Shown: in pieces, positions 11,328 to 21,970 of the stretch
Layout of the letters: each line of letters begins with the position of its first letter
Numbering within the stretch: position 1 is the first letter of the stretch
Assembly: GCA_963575745.1 (NCBI GenBank)
Contig: CAUYUJ010021049.1
Location: forward strand, 44,907-108,906
DNA from: Prorocentrum cordatum
Taxonomy: Eukaryota > Sar > Dinophyceae > Prorocentrales > Prorocentraceae
Length of the DNA stretch: 64,000 nt
Direction: 5' to 3'
Notes under the pieces: generated by a model
Seen by the model: the letters and a program-made list of their open reading frames with translations, nothing else
Told to the model about the DNA's origin: nothing
Database searches by the model: none
Program-made: the position numbers and the translations under genes

Positions 11328-11421
<94 letters not shown>

Positions 11422-11786
11422 GTCAACATCATCATCATCGGGACACCATCATCATCACCACCATCACCATCATCATCCTCACCATCACCATCATCGACAT
11501 CATCATCATCAACATCATCGGGACACCGACGGGACACCATCATCATCATCATCAGCATCACCACCATCATCATCATCATCAACAGCATCAAAATGAACCT
11601 TATCATCACCATCATCATCGGGACACCACCATCATCATCATCATCATCTTCATCATCATCAGCAGTATCATCATCATCTCAACATCTCATCATCATCAGC
11701 ATCATCAGGATCATCAACATCATCATCATCGGGACACCATCATGAGCAACATCAGCATCATCAACATCATCATCAACATCATCATC

Positions 11787-11818
<32 letters not shown>

Positions 11819-12030
11819 CAGCATCGGGACACCATCATCATCACCACCATGGGCATCATCATCAACAACATCATCAATATCGTCAACATCATCATCATCA
11901 TCATCATCAGCATCAGCATCATCATCATCAGCATCATCATCATCATCGTCGGGACACCATCATCATCACCACCATCACCATCATCATCATCAACATCATC
12001 GATATCATCATTATCATCATTGGGACACCG
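10166..12030. repeat. ATC array punctuated by GGGACACC
   Basis: About 1.9 kb of ATC trinucleotides in which the motif ATCGGGACACCATC recurs at irregular intervals, typically 60-250 bases. ATC spacer lengths vary but the GGGACACC block is well kept. All frames are open or poly-His/Ile/Ser, with no coding signal. Confidence 0.9.
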
Positions 12031-12200
12031 ACGGGACACCGGTGGGACACCGGCGGGACACCGCTGGCCACCGGACGCCGGAAGAGAGTCATTTGGTCCG
12101 GCCGCGCCTCAGCCAGAGGCGGGACACCGGCGGGACACCGCGGGCCACCGGTTGCCGGAAGGGAGTCTTCTTGTCAGGCCGCGCCTCAGCCACAGGAGAC
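12031..12200. repeat. GGGACACCGG minisatellite and ~80-bp direct repeat
   Basis: The GGGACACC motif becomes a compact tandem (GACGGGACACCGGTGGGACA). It is followed by two ~80-base direct repeats (about 12040-12120 and 12121-12197) sharing GCCGGAAG.GAGTC and GGCCGCGCCTCAGCCA. Confidence 0.75.
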
Positions 12201-12557
12201 TTTCCTCTCGCCCGCCCACGCAGCTTCGCCTCGCCCGCACGCTCGGCACGCACGAACACGAAACCGAAACCAATTCCACTTCGATCTCACCCCCTCACCT
12301 CCGATACCTCGGTCCGGCTGCAAGAAGAAACGGCGGCGACGACGACGAAGATGACGTCGACGACGACGACAGGCGCGAAGAGGAGAAGCGAAAAGGAGAA
12401 GCGAAGAGAGGGAAGCGCGGGAGCGGGAGAGGCGCAAGGAGGGGGGAGTGGAGTCGGGAGCGGGAGCGGCGGCCGCGGCGCCCGAACCAACCCTCTGGCA
12501 AGCACCAGCGGGAAGCGAGCACCCAGGGGGAGCGTCAGCAGCAGGTTTTCCATGTCG
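12201..12557. other. no gene seen; GAC/GCG-rich spacer
   Basis: Includes a short CGACGACGACG stretch (12330-12370) and purine-rich GAAGCGAAAAGGAG sequence. No recognised protein. Confidence 0.5.
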
Positions 12558-12645
12558 CCGGAGGCGCCGACGGGGGGGGCCCAGCGCCGATCCAAGAAAC
12601 CCGCGCGGAGCGCAAAAAAGTTTCTGTTTGTGGCGTTTCCCTTGT
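12558..12645 (+). repeat. F1 dispersed repeat, right half
   Basis: GCCGGAGGCGCCGACGGGGG, then CCAGCGCCGATCCAAGAAAC and CCGCGCGGAGCGCAAAAAAG. The left arm is missing or diverged. Confidence 0.65.
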
Positions 12646-12693
12646 TCGGGTCGTGCAGTTGATTATTGTCCTACCTTTTGCATCATTCGCTGT

Positions 12694-12752
12694 TTTTTTC
12701 TCTCTCTCTCTCTCTCTCTCTCTCCCTTTCTCTCTCTCTCTCTCTCTCTCTA
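12694..12752. repeat. TC microsatellite
   Basis: (TC)n with one CCC interruption. Confidence 0.95.
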
Positions 12753-12946
12753 TGTCCCTACTCGATTCTGCTGGGAGCCGAGAAGTGGCACGGGGGGGGA
12801 GCGCCTGCTCCCGAGCACCCTCCGCCACGCTGCGGCCGAATGTCTACGCAGCAGCAGCCGGCCACACCCTGGTCCTTCAGGTGCTGCACTCCCTGTTCTT
12901 AAAAAGGCCGCGCGGCTCGTCAGCGCGAGCTGCCCACGGTCCTAAA

Positions 12947-13104
12947 GGGGCCCAGGGACACACACATGAATACACACACGAATCCCAGGATTCCCATAGT
13001 TTACCACATGCTCTGGGTTTTCGTCTTCCCCCGCACTGCCTATAAATTTCTCCATTTTCTGGGGAATCGACGATTGATTGTGTCTGTGTTTTTTTGTCCC
13101 TCCT
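12947..13104 (+). repeat. F2 dispersed repeat, copy 4
   Basis: GGGGCCCAGGGACACACACA at the left; TTCTGGGGAATCGACGATTG and TGTGTCTGTG towards the right; ends TCCCTCC. Confidence 0.85.
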
Positions 13105-13239
13105 GAGGTCCGCGGGAGCCTCCCGGACGGCATGCGAAAACGCCCGCGGGCAGGGACTTTCTGCAACAGGCGGCTCCGCAGCAGCAGCTGCAGGAGCAGG
13201 AGGGAAGGTGCAGCCACGCAGGGGAGACGGGACGGGTGC

Positions 13240-13310
13240 CGCCGCGGGTGTCCAGCGCCGATCCAAGATAGTCAACCCGCGCGGAATTCCGAGACTCATG
13301 TTCATGCTGG
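13240..13310 (+). repeat. F1 dispersed repeat, right half
   Basis: GTCCAGCGCCGATCCAAGAT, CCCGCGCGGAATTCCGAGAC and a terminal ATGTTCATGCTGGCG. It lies only about 600 bases from the previous F1 half copy. Confidence 0.6.
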
Positions 13311-14395
13311 CGCTGTTTACTCGATTCTGCTACGTAGGAGAGGAGTCGCAGGGGAAGCCTGCTCCTCGCCCCCCCCCTTCGTTGGTGGGGCGCCGGCGAG
13401 CGACTGTAGCCGCAAGCGTGAACAGCACCGCAGGCGCAACCAGGGGGTCGGTTCGACCGGATCCGATGAGAGTACGGCCAGGCAGGGGAGGAGGGACGGG
13501 TGGAGAGGGGGATACGAGTCTCCCCTGCGTCACTGCCACGGGGCCCGAGCGGGGGGCGCTGAAGACAAGAAGGTTCCTGACCCGAAGATCCGATGTCCAA
13601 TTTATGTGTTCCGAAATAGGGTCCCCAGAAGCCCCGGCTATGTCCTCAAGCAGACTGTTCATCCTGAGTCGAATCTTCAGTCCAGAAGCCCAGAGGGATA
13701 CTCAGAGACCGAAAACGGCGAAAAACAATGTGCTGCTTTGTTCAAGACGATGGATGCCTGGGAAGACGGCACAACCTGCCTGTATTCCATCGTTCTTGTC
13801 GTCCTCCTCCTTTTCCTCCTCCTCCTCCTCCTCCGCCTCCTCCTTCCCCGTTTCTCCCTGGCCAATATCTGGGCCTCCCGGGGCCACGCATATCTCCCTG
13901 GCAGCGGCAAAAGTTTTGGCCTCTTCGAAGCTGCCGGAAACCGAGGCAAAGACTTCTCTTCGGGGAACCATGCAGCGCACAGCCGTGATGCGTCGGGCGA
14001 CGAATACTACCTTTCTTCCCGCGAGGCACATCGCATGGTACGCCAGGAAGCCCCAGGAGACTCCCAGAAAGGTCCCCCAAACACCCCCAAAACTTCGTGA
14101 GGGTTCTTGGGCGCCTCGTGTTAGCCTCGTGTAGCCTCTTGGGTACTCTTGGGGTCTCGGGGGCGTCTGATCCCGACCGTCCCGAGTGCCTTTTCCGTCG
14201 GGGGGGTCGTCGTCCGGGGTCGGTGGCACCGGCCGCAAGGCCTTAGCAATAAATCTTCTTTGCGCGATGAAATTTGCGTGGTGATCTCTGCACAAAAAGA
14301 CACGTCCAGGAAAGGATGCTCGTGGGCACCGTGCTTACGAGCACCTGGCTGCGCGTATCACTGCACATGAGATCGCCCGGAATAAAAAACCGCCC
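13311..14395. other. no gene supported; short TCC tract
   Basis: Open frames exist on both strands, for example minus 14230-13740 with SGSFEEAKTFAAAREICVA. None matches a known family, and the plus-strand frames are equally open. 13800-13850 is a TCC tract. Confidence 0.35.
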
Positions 14396-14515
14396 CACGG
14401 CTGTGAGCACCGTGCCGACATCCCGTGGCGGACGGCCGCAAGCTGAAGCATGCACTACTCGGACATGGCTGCTGTGCACTCGCGACGTGAGCTCAACCGA
14501 GACTTGTGGGGGAGT
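14396..14515 (+). repeat. F7 dispersed repeat, copy 1
   Basis: CGGCTGTGAGCACCGTGCCG, then CCGCAAGCTGAAGCATGCA. A second copy starts at 18836 and overlaps the 3' end of a coding region there. Confidence 0.6.
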
Positions 14516-14854
14516 GTCCTGGAAAACTCCCGCCAAATTAAAAAGAATTGGTTTCGTGGGCTTTCACCCGTTGAAACCTGGGAGGGGGGGGAGCTTGGAA
14601 GGTTTTTTCGGGGGTTCAGAACCCCTTCCTTATTAAAAGCAACATTATGAAAATGTCAGATAGAACCTCTGGGTTGGTTTCATTCGTTTTCATGGTGGGC
14701 CCAACAAAAAACCAAATCGCAATTATGTTAGACTCTCGCTGTGCATAGAGCAATAGCCGACTCTCTTCTCCTGCTTCTCCTCTTGCCCTTTGTCCCCCTC
14801 TCGCCTGCCTGCGTCTGTCTGAACCTGCCTGCTCGGGGAGCCAGCTCTGTCCCC

Positions 14855-15135
14855 CTCTCGCCTGCCTGCTGGGAAGGGCAGCACACGGGGGCTCCCAAGC
14901 AGACCCAAACGGGACCTCGCCATCCCTGGGTGCTACGAACTGTGACACTATCGCCGCTTTCAAGGGCTGCTGGGGAGGCCAGCACAATGGCGCCCCACGC
15001 AGCCCCAAACGGGACCTCGCCATCCCCGGGGGGCCGCGATGTGTGAAACTGTACCCCCCTTCAAGGCTGCCGGGGGGGGCCAGCACAGTGGGGTCCCACG
15101 AAGATCCCAAAAAGACCTCGCCATCTCGCTGCTTC
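14855..15135. repeat. ~105-bp tandem repeat, about three copies
   Basis: Units share GGCCAGCACA, CCCAAACGGGACCTCGCCAT and CTTTCAAGG/CCTTCAAGG, starting near 14880, 14965 and 15062. The preceding CCCCCTCTCGCCTGCCTG is also duplicated (14798 and 14850). Confidence 0.7.
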
Positions 15136-15760
15136 TGCCGAGGTGATAGTTCTTCCACCCCGATGTCATCGCTTTGCTACTCCTTCCCCATGCAATGTCT
15201 CCTGGCCTTATGTACCTCTGCTGTGCGAATCGGCCATGCACACTTGGCACGACATAGATATACGCCGTGCACCGTCTCTTGCAATGTTGCTGTCACCTTA
15301 TTGTCGCCTTACCTTATATCGCCACTCGGTACCGATGAGTTGGGTACGTCGCACTGCAAGTGTTCTGTTGGTGTTCTGATTTGTTTCGCGTTTTCGCTCG
15401 GGTGGCACTCGGGTCTGATTATTGTTGTTGTTTGAAGGTTCCGCCGGACCCCCCAGCCCCCCTCCACCCAAAGGAGGTTTTGGTGGTGTCTTCCTCCCCG
15501 GACACCCCCAAAAACCAACTTCAAGCAGGTTTGGGGAAAGCTTAGGGGTGTTTCCCCACCCGGGAGGTTCCCCCACAGACTCACCCGAAACTCCCTCTCA
15601 GAAGGGCCCCAGGAGAGTTTATGCTTCCCCCCGGCCCCCCCCAAAACCCACCCTGAGGACCCCCCCAAAAAACAATCATATGGCTTAGGAAGGTTTACAA
15701 GGTTCCCTCACAGACCCGAGTGTTCTCCCCATCGGACCCCTCAGTGACCTTGACGCCTGT
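15136..15760. other. no gene seen; C/A-rich spacer
   Basis: Unique-looking DNA to about 15430. Then CCCCCCA-type stretches (GGACACCCCCAAAAACC) that resemble 18030-18200 on the other side of the satellite. Confidence 0.5.
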
Positions 15761-18012
15761 GGGAGCCTTCGACAAGCCTCGGCAGCAGGCGGTCCACAGC
15801 AAAAGGGCGCGTCTATTACCAAGGATGCTTCCTTCATCAACTTGGGGAGGGGACTTGTCTAGCAGCGGGCGGTGCATAGCAGGTGGGCACGTCTAATACC
15901 AAGGATGCTGTTCAAATCAGCTTCGGGAGGGTCCTCATCTAGCAACAGGCGGTGCACAGCAGAAGAGCACGTCGAGTACCAAAGATGTGCTGTAAGTAAA
16001 GCTTGGGACAGGGCCTCGTCTAGCAGCGGCTGGTGCACGGCACAGGGCAACATCTAGTACCAAGGACGTTTTTCTGTTCTGTCAGCCTGGGAAGGGGCCT
16101 CGTCTAGCAGAGAGGGGCGCAGGGCAGAGGGGCGCGTCTAGTACCAAGGATGTTCTTTCAATCAGCAGGGGAGAGGCCTCGTCTAACAACGGGAAGTGCA
16201 CGGCAGGGGGGCACGTCTAGCACCAAGGATGCTTCCTTGATCAACGTGGGGAGGGTCCACTTCTAGCCCGTGGGTGGTGCACGGCACAGGGGCACGTCTA
16301 GTACCGAGCAGTGCATAGCAGAGGGACACGCCTCGTACCCAGGATGTGTTTGCACATCAGCTTGGTGAGGGGTCTCGTCTAGCAGCGGGCGGTGCACAGC
16401 AGAGGGGAACGTCCAGGACGTACCAAGCACGCGTCTTTGAATCAGCCTGGGGAGGGGCCTCGTCTAGCAGCGGCTGGCGCACGGCACATGGGAGAGAGTG
16501 GCGCACGGCAGAGGGGCCTCGTCGAGCAGCGGGTGACGCACAGCAGATGGGCACGTCTAGCACGAAGGCTGCTTCCTTTTGAAGATGGCGATGGGCCTTG
16601 TCCAGCAGTGGGCGGTGCACAGCAGAGGGACACGTCTAGTACCAGGGATGCTGCGTTCATCAGCCTAAGGGAGGGGCCTCGCAAATCAGCTGCTGGCGTA
16701 CGGCATAGGGGCACGTCTAGTTCCAAGGATGCTCTTTCAATGAGCTTGGGGAGGGGCCTCGTCTAGCAGCGGGCGGTGCACAGCAGAGGGGCGTCTCCAG
16801 TACCAAGGATGCCTGTTTCAGCAACTTGGGGAGGGGCCTCCTTTAGCGGCGGGCGATGCACAGCAGAGGGGCGCGTCTAGCACCCAGGATGAATCCTCAA
16901 TCGACGTGGTGAGGGGCCTTGTCCAGCAACGGACGGCGCACAGCAGAGGGGCGCATCTAGCACCAAGGATGCGTTCTTCATCAACTTGGAGAGGGGCCTC
17001 GTCTAGCAGCGGGTGGTGCACGGCGCACGGGCACGCCTAGTACCATTCGGTGCACACCACAGGGGCACGTCTAGCGCCAGGGAGGCTTGGTCAATCAGCT
17101 TGGGGAGGGCCTCGTCGAGCAGCGGGCGGTGCACAGCAGAGGGGCACGTCTAGCCCCAGGGATGCGCTGTCAAACAGCTTGGGCAAGGGGCCTCGTCTAG
17201 CAGAGGAGAGGCGCACGGCACAGGGGCACGTCCAGTACCAAGGGCCTACTTTGATCCGCTTGTGGAGGGGCCTCGTCTAGCAGCGGCTGGCGCACAGCAG
17301 CGGGTAGTGCACAGCAGAGGGGCGAGTCCAGCACCAAGGATGCGTCTTGAATCAATTTGGACAGGGGCCTCGTCTAGCAGCGGGTGGTGCACAGCAAAGG
17401 GGCACGTCGAGAACCAAGCGGCGCACAGCAGAGGGGCACGTCTAGCACCAAAGATGGTGTTCGGTCCGCTTGGGAGGAGGGGGGGGCTCGTCTGGCAGCC
17501 GGCAGGGCACAGCCGGCAGCCGTCTGGCACGTCTAGTACCAGAGGGACGTTTGCGTTGTGTGTTAGCAGCTTAAGGCAGGGGCCTCGTCAAGCAGGGGGC
17601 CGCGCACGGCACAGGGGCACGTCTGGTACCAAGGTAGCTCTGTCAATCAGCTTGGGGAGGGGCCTCGTCTAGCAGAGGCACTGCTAGTACCAAGGATGTT
17701 ATGTTTACACGGCTTGGGAACGGGCCTCGTCGAGCCGCGGGGGATGCGCAGCAGAGGGGCACGCCTAGCGCCAGGGATGCTTCCTTGATCAAGTACGGGG
17801 GGGGGCCCGGTCGAGCAAGAGGGTGGCACACGGCAGAGGGGCGCGTCTAGTACCAAAGATGTTGTTTTCCAGCTCGGGGAAGGGGCCTCGTCTAGCAACG
17901 GCTGGCGCACAGCACAGGGGCACGTCTAGTACCGTGGACGCCTTTCTGTTTTATCAGGCTGGGGAGGGGCCTCGTCGAGCAGCGGGTGATGCACAGCAGA
18001 CGGGGCACGTCC
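15761..18012 (+). repeat. ~82-bp satellite array, about 26 units
   Basis: The unit consensus contains GGGGCCTCGTCTAGCAGCGG, CGGTGCACAGCAGAGGGGCA and GTCTAGTACCAAGGATGC. GTCTAGCAG-like motifs recur roughly every 80-86 bases (for example near 15846, 15932, 16014, 16097), with occasional longer or partial units. Units differ by many substitutions, so the array is not young. It has no open frame conserved between units. Confidence 0.9.
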
Positions 18013-18424
18013 AGGGGAGGTTCTCCCGCCTTCCTGGGACCCCCCGAAAACCCTCCATTCTGGGTTCCTTGGGGGTTCTGCTCGGAGGTTTTTCCTGGGT
18101 TCCCCCCAGCCTCCCAAGGATGTGATCACAACACCCCCTTGGGATCACCTGGCCACCCCAGGAACCCCCACACCGTCCAGGACACCAAACACATTACACT
18201 CTGTTGATCGTGTCTAACTTGATTTCCTGAAGTGTGTCGGATGTCCGCCGGCTCCCCCAGAATCCGTCCAAAAGACATGTCGGAGGCTCCAAGATGCCTT
18301 CGGAGGTCCTGGGCCCCAGAGGCTTTCGGAAATTACTGTGAAGCCCTTTGGAGGCCATCGGAGGCTCCCAGAGGCCCGTTGGAGGCCCTGGAGGGCCCCC
18401 GAGGGCCTGTGAGCCCTCTGCTGT
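18013..18424. other. no gene seen; spacer between opposed satellite blocks
   Basis: CCCCCGAAAACCC-type sequence and a GAGGCCC/GGAGGCTCC degenerate run at 18285-18410. It is bounded by satellite in opposite orientations on its two sides. Confidence 0.5.
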
Positions 18425-18580
18425 GCATCACCCACTGCTAGACGAGGCCCCTAACCCAGGCTGATTGACAAAAACGTCCTTGGTCCTAGCTGTGCCCCTA
18501 TGCTGTGCACCACCCACTGCTAGACGAGGCCCCTCCCCAAGTTGGTTAAGGAAGCATCCTTGGCACTAGGCGCGCCACTC
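18425..18580 (-). repeat. 82-bp satellite, two inverted units
   Basis: CACCCACTGCTAGACGAGGC occurs twice (about 18430 and 18509), reverse-complementary to the array at 15.8-18.0 kb. Confidence 0.85.
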
Positions 18581-18835
18581 TGAAGTGCAGAAACTATGGA
18601 GAACTCAGGACAGAACAGAAAAGTGTTTCATGCTATGGTTAACCCCCCCCATCCCCTGGAGCTTGGGGGGTCGGAGGACCCCCCCGAACACAAACCTGCA
18701 AAAAAAGAAACCGAAGAACGCCCGACAACAAAAAAAACACCGAATACCCCGAAAGGGGGTTCCCAGGGGGGCCCGGGGACCTGCCACACCCTGCTGGTTC
18801 AGCCTCCACAGATCGCCTGACATGAACTCTACACA

Positions 18836-18960
18836 ACGGCTGTGAGCACTGTGCTTACATCCGGTGGCAGACAGCTGCAAGCTGAGGCATGCATCATTCA
18901 GAGCAGGCCGCTGCGCAAACGCGGCGCGGGTTCACACCTCCGAAGTGAGCCTCTGTCGTG
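18836..18960 (+). repeat. F7 dispersed repeat, copy 2
   Basis: CGGCTGTGAGCACTGTGCTT and GCTGCAAGCTGAGGCATGCA match the copy at 14396. It overlaps the stop codon and last residues of the minus-strand coding region ending at 18894. Confidence 0.6.
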
Positions 18961-19800
18961 GACTGTGTCACAGACTGCGGGCTTCGCAGGCGAGGCGCCA
19001 CGCAGATGAAGGTTTTCTTCTCCACCAAGGGGATGACAACCTCCTCGGCTGTCACATCCATCTCTGGAGCAGGGAAAGCCTCGTCATCTCCATCAATCTC
19101 CGTCTCTGTCGCATCCATCTCTGCAACTTGCTCACTGTCGCCCACAACGGGTACGTTATCAATTACAGAACGCTTCTTAATGCGTGCACCTTGCCGGCAC
19201 GATAAATCTGTCAAGCATGCCTCCACGTTGTACTCGAAACTCTCGGCGACAATGACATGAAAAGGGCGAAGACAAATACCTTGTTCGACGATGGCTATGC
19301 ACACCAATGCATATTGACTCGGGTGCACAAACATCTTTGCGCCTGAACCGAGAAGCCATTTTCGATCAGCGCCCTCCAAAGCGGCACGACACTTGCGGAG
19401 TGGTTCTCCTTCGCTCAACGCTTTACGAAAAGCCTCGGGATGGCGATTGTACTCGAGGAGGTGTACAGGCTCAGTATCTGGATCATTGATGCCCGCTACT
19501 GGGTCAGCCTCGTTCAAGGCGGTCACGTTGTCGGCCAACTTGTGCTCCAGATTTAGTGATGCGAGCTGCTCATCAACCACTGCTGGTGGATCTGGATGGC
19601 TCACCTCTTGGATCACTGGCGGCGCCTCCACTTCATCATATATGAAACCATCTATTCGAGGAAGTCCGCCGGCCCCCTTGTGGGGCCACCAGGCTGTAGG
19701 CCCGCGATTCGCAGTTTCCTGTACCAGTCGTAGGTTGTAGTTTCCAGTGTTACAGTTCTGCTTCTTGCTGGTTACTGTAACTAGTTGATTGACCGCGCGA
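18894..19800 (-). CDS. unrecognised protein, 3' exon block
   Basis: Open for about 300 codons with uneven, protein-like composition and no low-complexity bias. Features in order: an N-terminal stretch probably preceded by intron (coding likely begins near KKQNCNTGNYNL), an acidic middle, a segment with FVHPSQYALVCIAIVEQG and FHVIVAESFEYNVEACL, a basic RIKKR, and an acidic Glu/Asp tail (EIDGDDEAF). No catalytic motif recognised. Same strand as the block at 20673-21569 and about 870 bases downstream of it. The 73-bp tandem array between them is best read as intronic, making these two exons of one gene, but that join is inference. The last codons lie in an F7 repeat, so the natural C-terminus may have been replaced. 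Confidence 0.55.
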
Positions 19801-19867
19801 GGGGGGGGGAGGCCCAAACCGGCATTTTAGCACCCCCTGGGCGCGTTGTCTGAATTGCTGGGGGGGC

Positions 19868-20465
19868 TCGAAATCGACACCCCTCACGCAGATCCGCGGG
19901 GTCAGGGTCCAAAAACACAGGGATTTGCCACATTTCTGAAATTCGGTGCCACCCCTCACGCAGATCCGCGGGGTCAGGGTCCAAAAACACAGGGGATTTG
20001 CCACATTTCTGAAATTCGGTGCCACCCCTCACGCAGATCCGCGGGGTCAGGGTCCAAAAACACAGGGGATTTGCCACATTTCTGAAATTCGGTGCCACCC
20101 CTCACGCAGATCCGCGGGGTCAGGGTCCAAAAACACATGGGATTTGCCACATTTCTGAAATTCGGTGCCACCCCTCACGCAGATCCGCGGGGTCAGGGTC
20201 CAAAAACACATGGGATTTGCCACATTTCTGAAATTCGGTGCCACCCCTCACGCAGATCCGCGGGGTCAGGGTCCAAAAACACATGGGATTTGCCACATTT
20301 CTGAAATTCGGTGCCACCCCTCACGCAGATCCGCGGGGTCAGGGTCCAAAAACACAGGGATTTGCCACATTTCTGAAATTCGGTGCCACCCCTCACGCAG
20401 ATCCGCGGGGTCAGGGTCCAAAAACACAGGGATTTGCCACATTTCTGAAATTCGGTGCCACCCTT
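19868..20465. repeat. 73-bp tandem repeat, about 8 copies
   Basis: Unit contains CCTCACGCAGATCCGCGGGG, TCAGGGTCCAAAAACACA, GGGATTTGCCACATTTCTGA and AATTCGGTGCC. Most units are 73 bases and some 72, because a G is lost in the GGGG run after ACACA. Copies are nearly identical, pointing to recent expansion or homogenisation. Confidence 0.95.
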
Positions 20466-20469
20466 CACG

Positions 20470-20595
20470 CACATCCATCGCAAGGCGTGGTAACCCGAAC
20501 TGCGAGAACTCCCTCGGCCCTTTAATCGCAAGGTGTGGTAACCAAGCCCGTAAACCATACACGTCTTACCAATCGCCAGGTGTGGTAACCCCTCT
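20470..20595. repeat. 47-bp spaced repeat, three copies
   Basis: ATCGCAAGGTGTGGTAAC or a close variant begins near 20478, 20525 and 20572, with non-conserved 29-base spacers. It follows directly on the 73-bp array. Confidence 0.8.
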
Positions 20596-20672
20596 TGTGA
20601 TCAGTTGGTTTTGCTGATTGCGAATCGGCTTCGCATGAAGTTTCGATACTGCTTCACGACAGCGCCAAGGCC

Positions 20673-21569
20673 TCATGACTTAGCTCTTCCATGGCCCATT
20701 CTCCGAGAGAGGGGGCCGGCGGCAGGGGGCGAAGCCCTTACGGATAAAGCTGCTCGGCCAACGTACAAGAAGATCTTATCCACACAGTGACTGCGGCTGT
20801 TCAGTCGCTGGCGACCAAGATCACGAATACAGCGCACACGACGAAGCCTCTCGACGAGGGTTCGAACAGCCGATTTTGCCGTTCCGTGGCGACTGCACTG
20901 CTTTAGATATGCACCCTCGACGTTGAAGAACGAGGCTGTGTCCTGGAAATGCGACCACGACCCTGATGGCGCGGGAAGTGAAAACACTGGAGAGCCAAGC
21001 TGCACGATCATGTTGTTCTCGATCGGAAGCATGTCCACGAGACGGTGGGCCGCAATGGAGAATTTCTCGGCAAGTACGTCGGTGCGCTGAGAGACGTCAA
21101 CAAAGAGTCGCTGAGCCTTCTCATTCTCTTGTCGGAGCACCTGGTGTACATCACGCATTCCATTGCGGAGACGGTCGCATGGAAAATCATGATGAGAGCT
21201 GTAAAACTTCACCGTGTGATGAGGACCTCGACCTGCGAATCTCATGAGTCGATCCGGATGCAGCACCCAGACGAAGCCCCACATGACAATACACTCCTGT
21301 GGGCAATCGCCTCTTCCACATCTGAATACTGCACCCTCTGCGCGGGGGCAGGCCATTCTTCCATCATTCTCGGCAACGAAGCCTGTGCGAAAACATCCCT
21401 GGGCAATATTATGAACATGGCCGTGTGCGACCACCTCTGACTCAGTGCCGATCAAGCCGCAATGCTTGCACTTGTAGTCGGAGTAGTCGAAGCGAGAGCG
21501 GTACATTAGTGCCTTCTGTAAACAACAAACTGTAGCGACGCAACCTGGTGCTAGGGGACCTCGAGCCAA
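20673..21569 (-). CDS. unrecognised Cys-rich protein, 5' exon block
   Basis: About 265 credible codons from the start region to DLGRQRLNSRSHCVDK near 20780; the last ~35 codons look like read-through into intron. Cys/His pairs suggest metal binding: CKHCGLIGTESEVVAHGHVH and, 35 residues on, CGRGDCPQEC. A helical middle follows (VHQVLRQENEKAQRL). No exact family recognised. Its stop-side flank contains the 47-bp and 73-bp repeats, beyond which the 18894-19800 block continues on the same strand. A Cys/His zinc-binding N-terminal module on a larger protein is the most I would infer. The upstream Met at 21569 is only the first in frame; the earlier residue LMYRSRFDYSDY (Met near 21507) could equally be the start or follow an intron. 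Confidence 0.5.
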   Translation of the reverse strand: MARGPLAPGCVATVCCLQKALMYRSRFDYSDYKCKHCGLIGTESEVVAHGHVHNIAQGCFRTGFVAENDGRMACPRAEGAVFRCGRGDCPQECIVMWGFVWVLHPDRLMRFAGRGPHHTVKFYSSHHDFPCDRLRNGMRDVHQVLRQENEKAQRLFVDVSQRTDVLAEKFSIAAHRLVDMLPIENNMIVQLGSPVFSLPAPSGSWSHFQDTASFFNVEGAYLKQCSRHGTAKSAVRTLVERLRRVRCIRDLGRQRLNSRSHCVDKIFLYVGRAALSVRASPPAAGPLSRRMGHGRAKS

Positions 21570-21744
21570 GCAGCGATGAACAGTCGCCCCAAGCAGCGAT
21601 GAGCAGAACCGTCCTCCTTCGCCTCCTGCCCCCTGTCAGCGGCAGAGGGTTCAGCCGTTCCGAGGCGATCCGAAACCGAAACAGAAGACCGTCACAAAGC
21701 TGCGGCAGACCCATTAGGGAAACGAGCAATGACATATGAACAAT

Positions 21745-21890
21745 CGAGGGTCCGCGCGGATTTCTCGGACCGGCGTTGGACCCACCTCCCTGGCGCGCAG
21801 AGCGCGCCAGGGGCGGCGCAGGAGGCGCCGCCAGGGGGCCCCAGCGCCGATCCGCGAAAGCCGCGCGGACCTCAAAGTTTCTATGTTTAC
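21745..21890 (+). repeat. F1 palindromic dispersed repeat, full copy
   Basis: GTCCGCGCGGATTTCTCGGA at the left, the core CCTGGCGCGCAGAGCGCGCC followed by GGCGCCGCCAGG, and CAGCGCCGATCCGCGAAAGC, CGCGCGGACCTCAAAG at the right. It ends TTTCTATGTTTAC. This is the clearest copy for defining the family. Confidence 0.8.
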
Positions 21891-21970
21891 GTCATTGTTC
21901 GTTGCCAGATGTGTTGGGCAAACTCGAGTCGAGAAAATGCCTGAGTCTCTTCCTGCGCCTCCTCTGTCTA

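Noticed and set aside
13700-14295. Minus-strand ORF with Glu-rich stretch
   Set aside because: Some segments look protein-like, but the opposite strand is equally open, the Glu run is a TCC tract, and no family or splice signal supports it.
15761-18012. tRNA- or snRNA-gene array
   Set aside because: TAGCAGCGGG slightly resembles a tRNA A box, but no B box, cloverleaf or poly-T terminator is found, and the units diverge freely.
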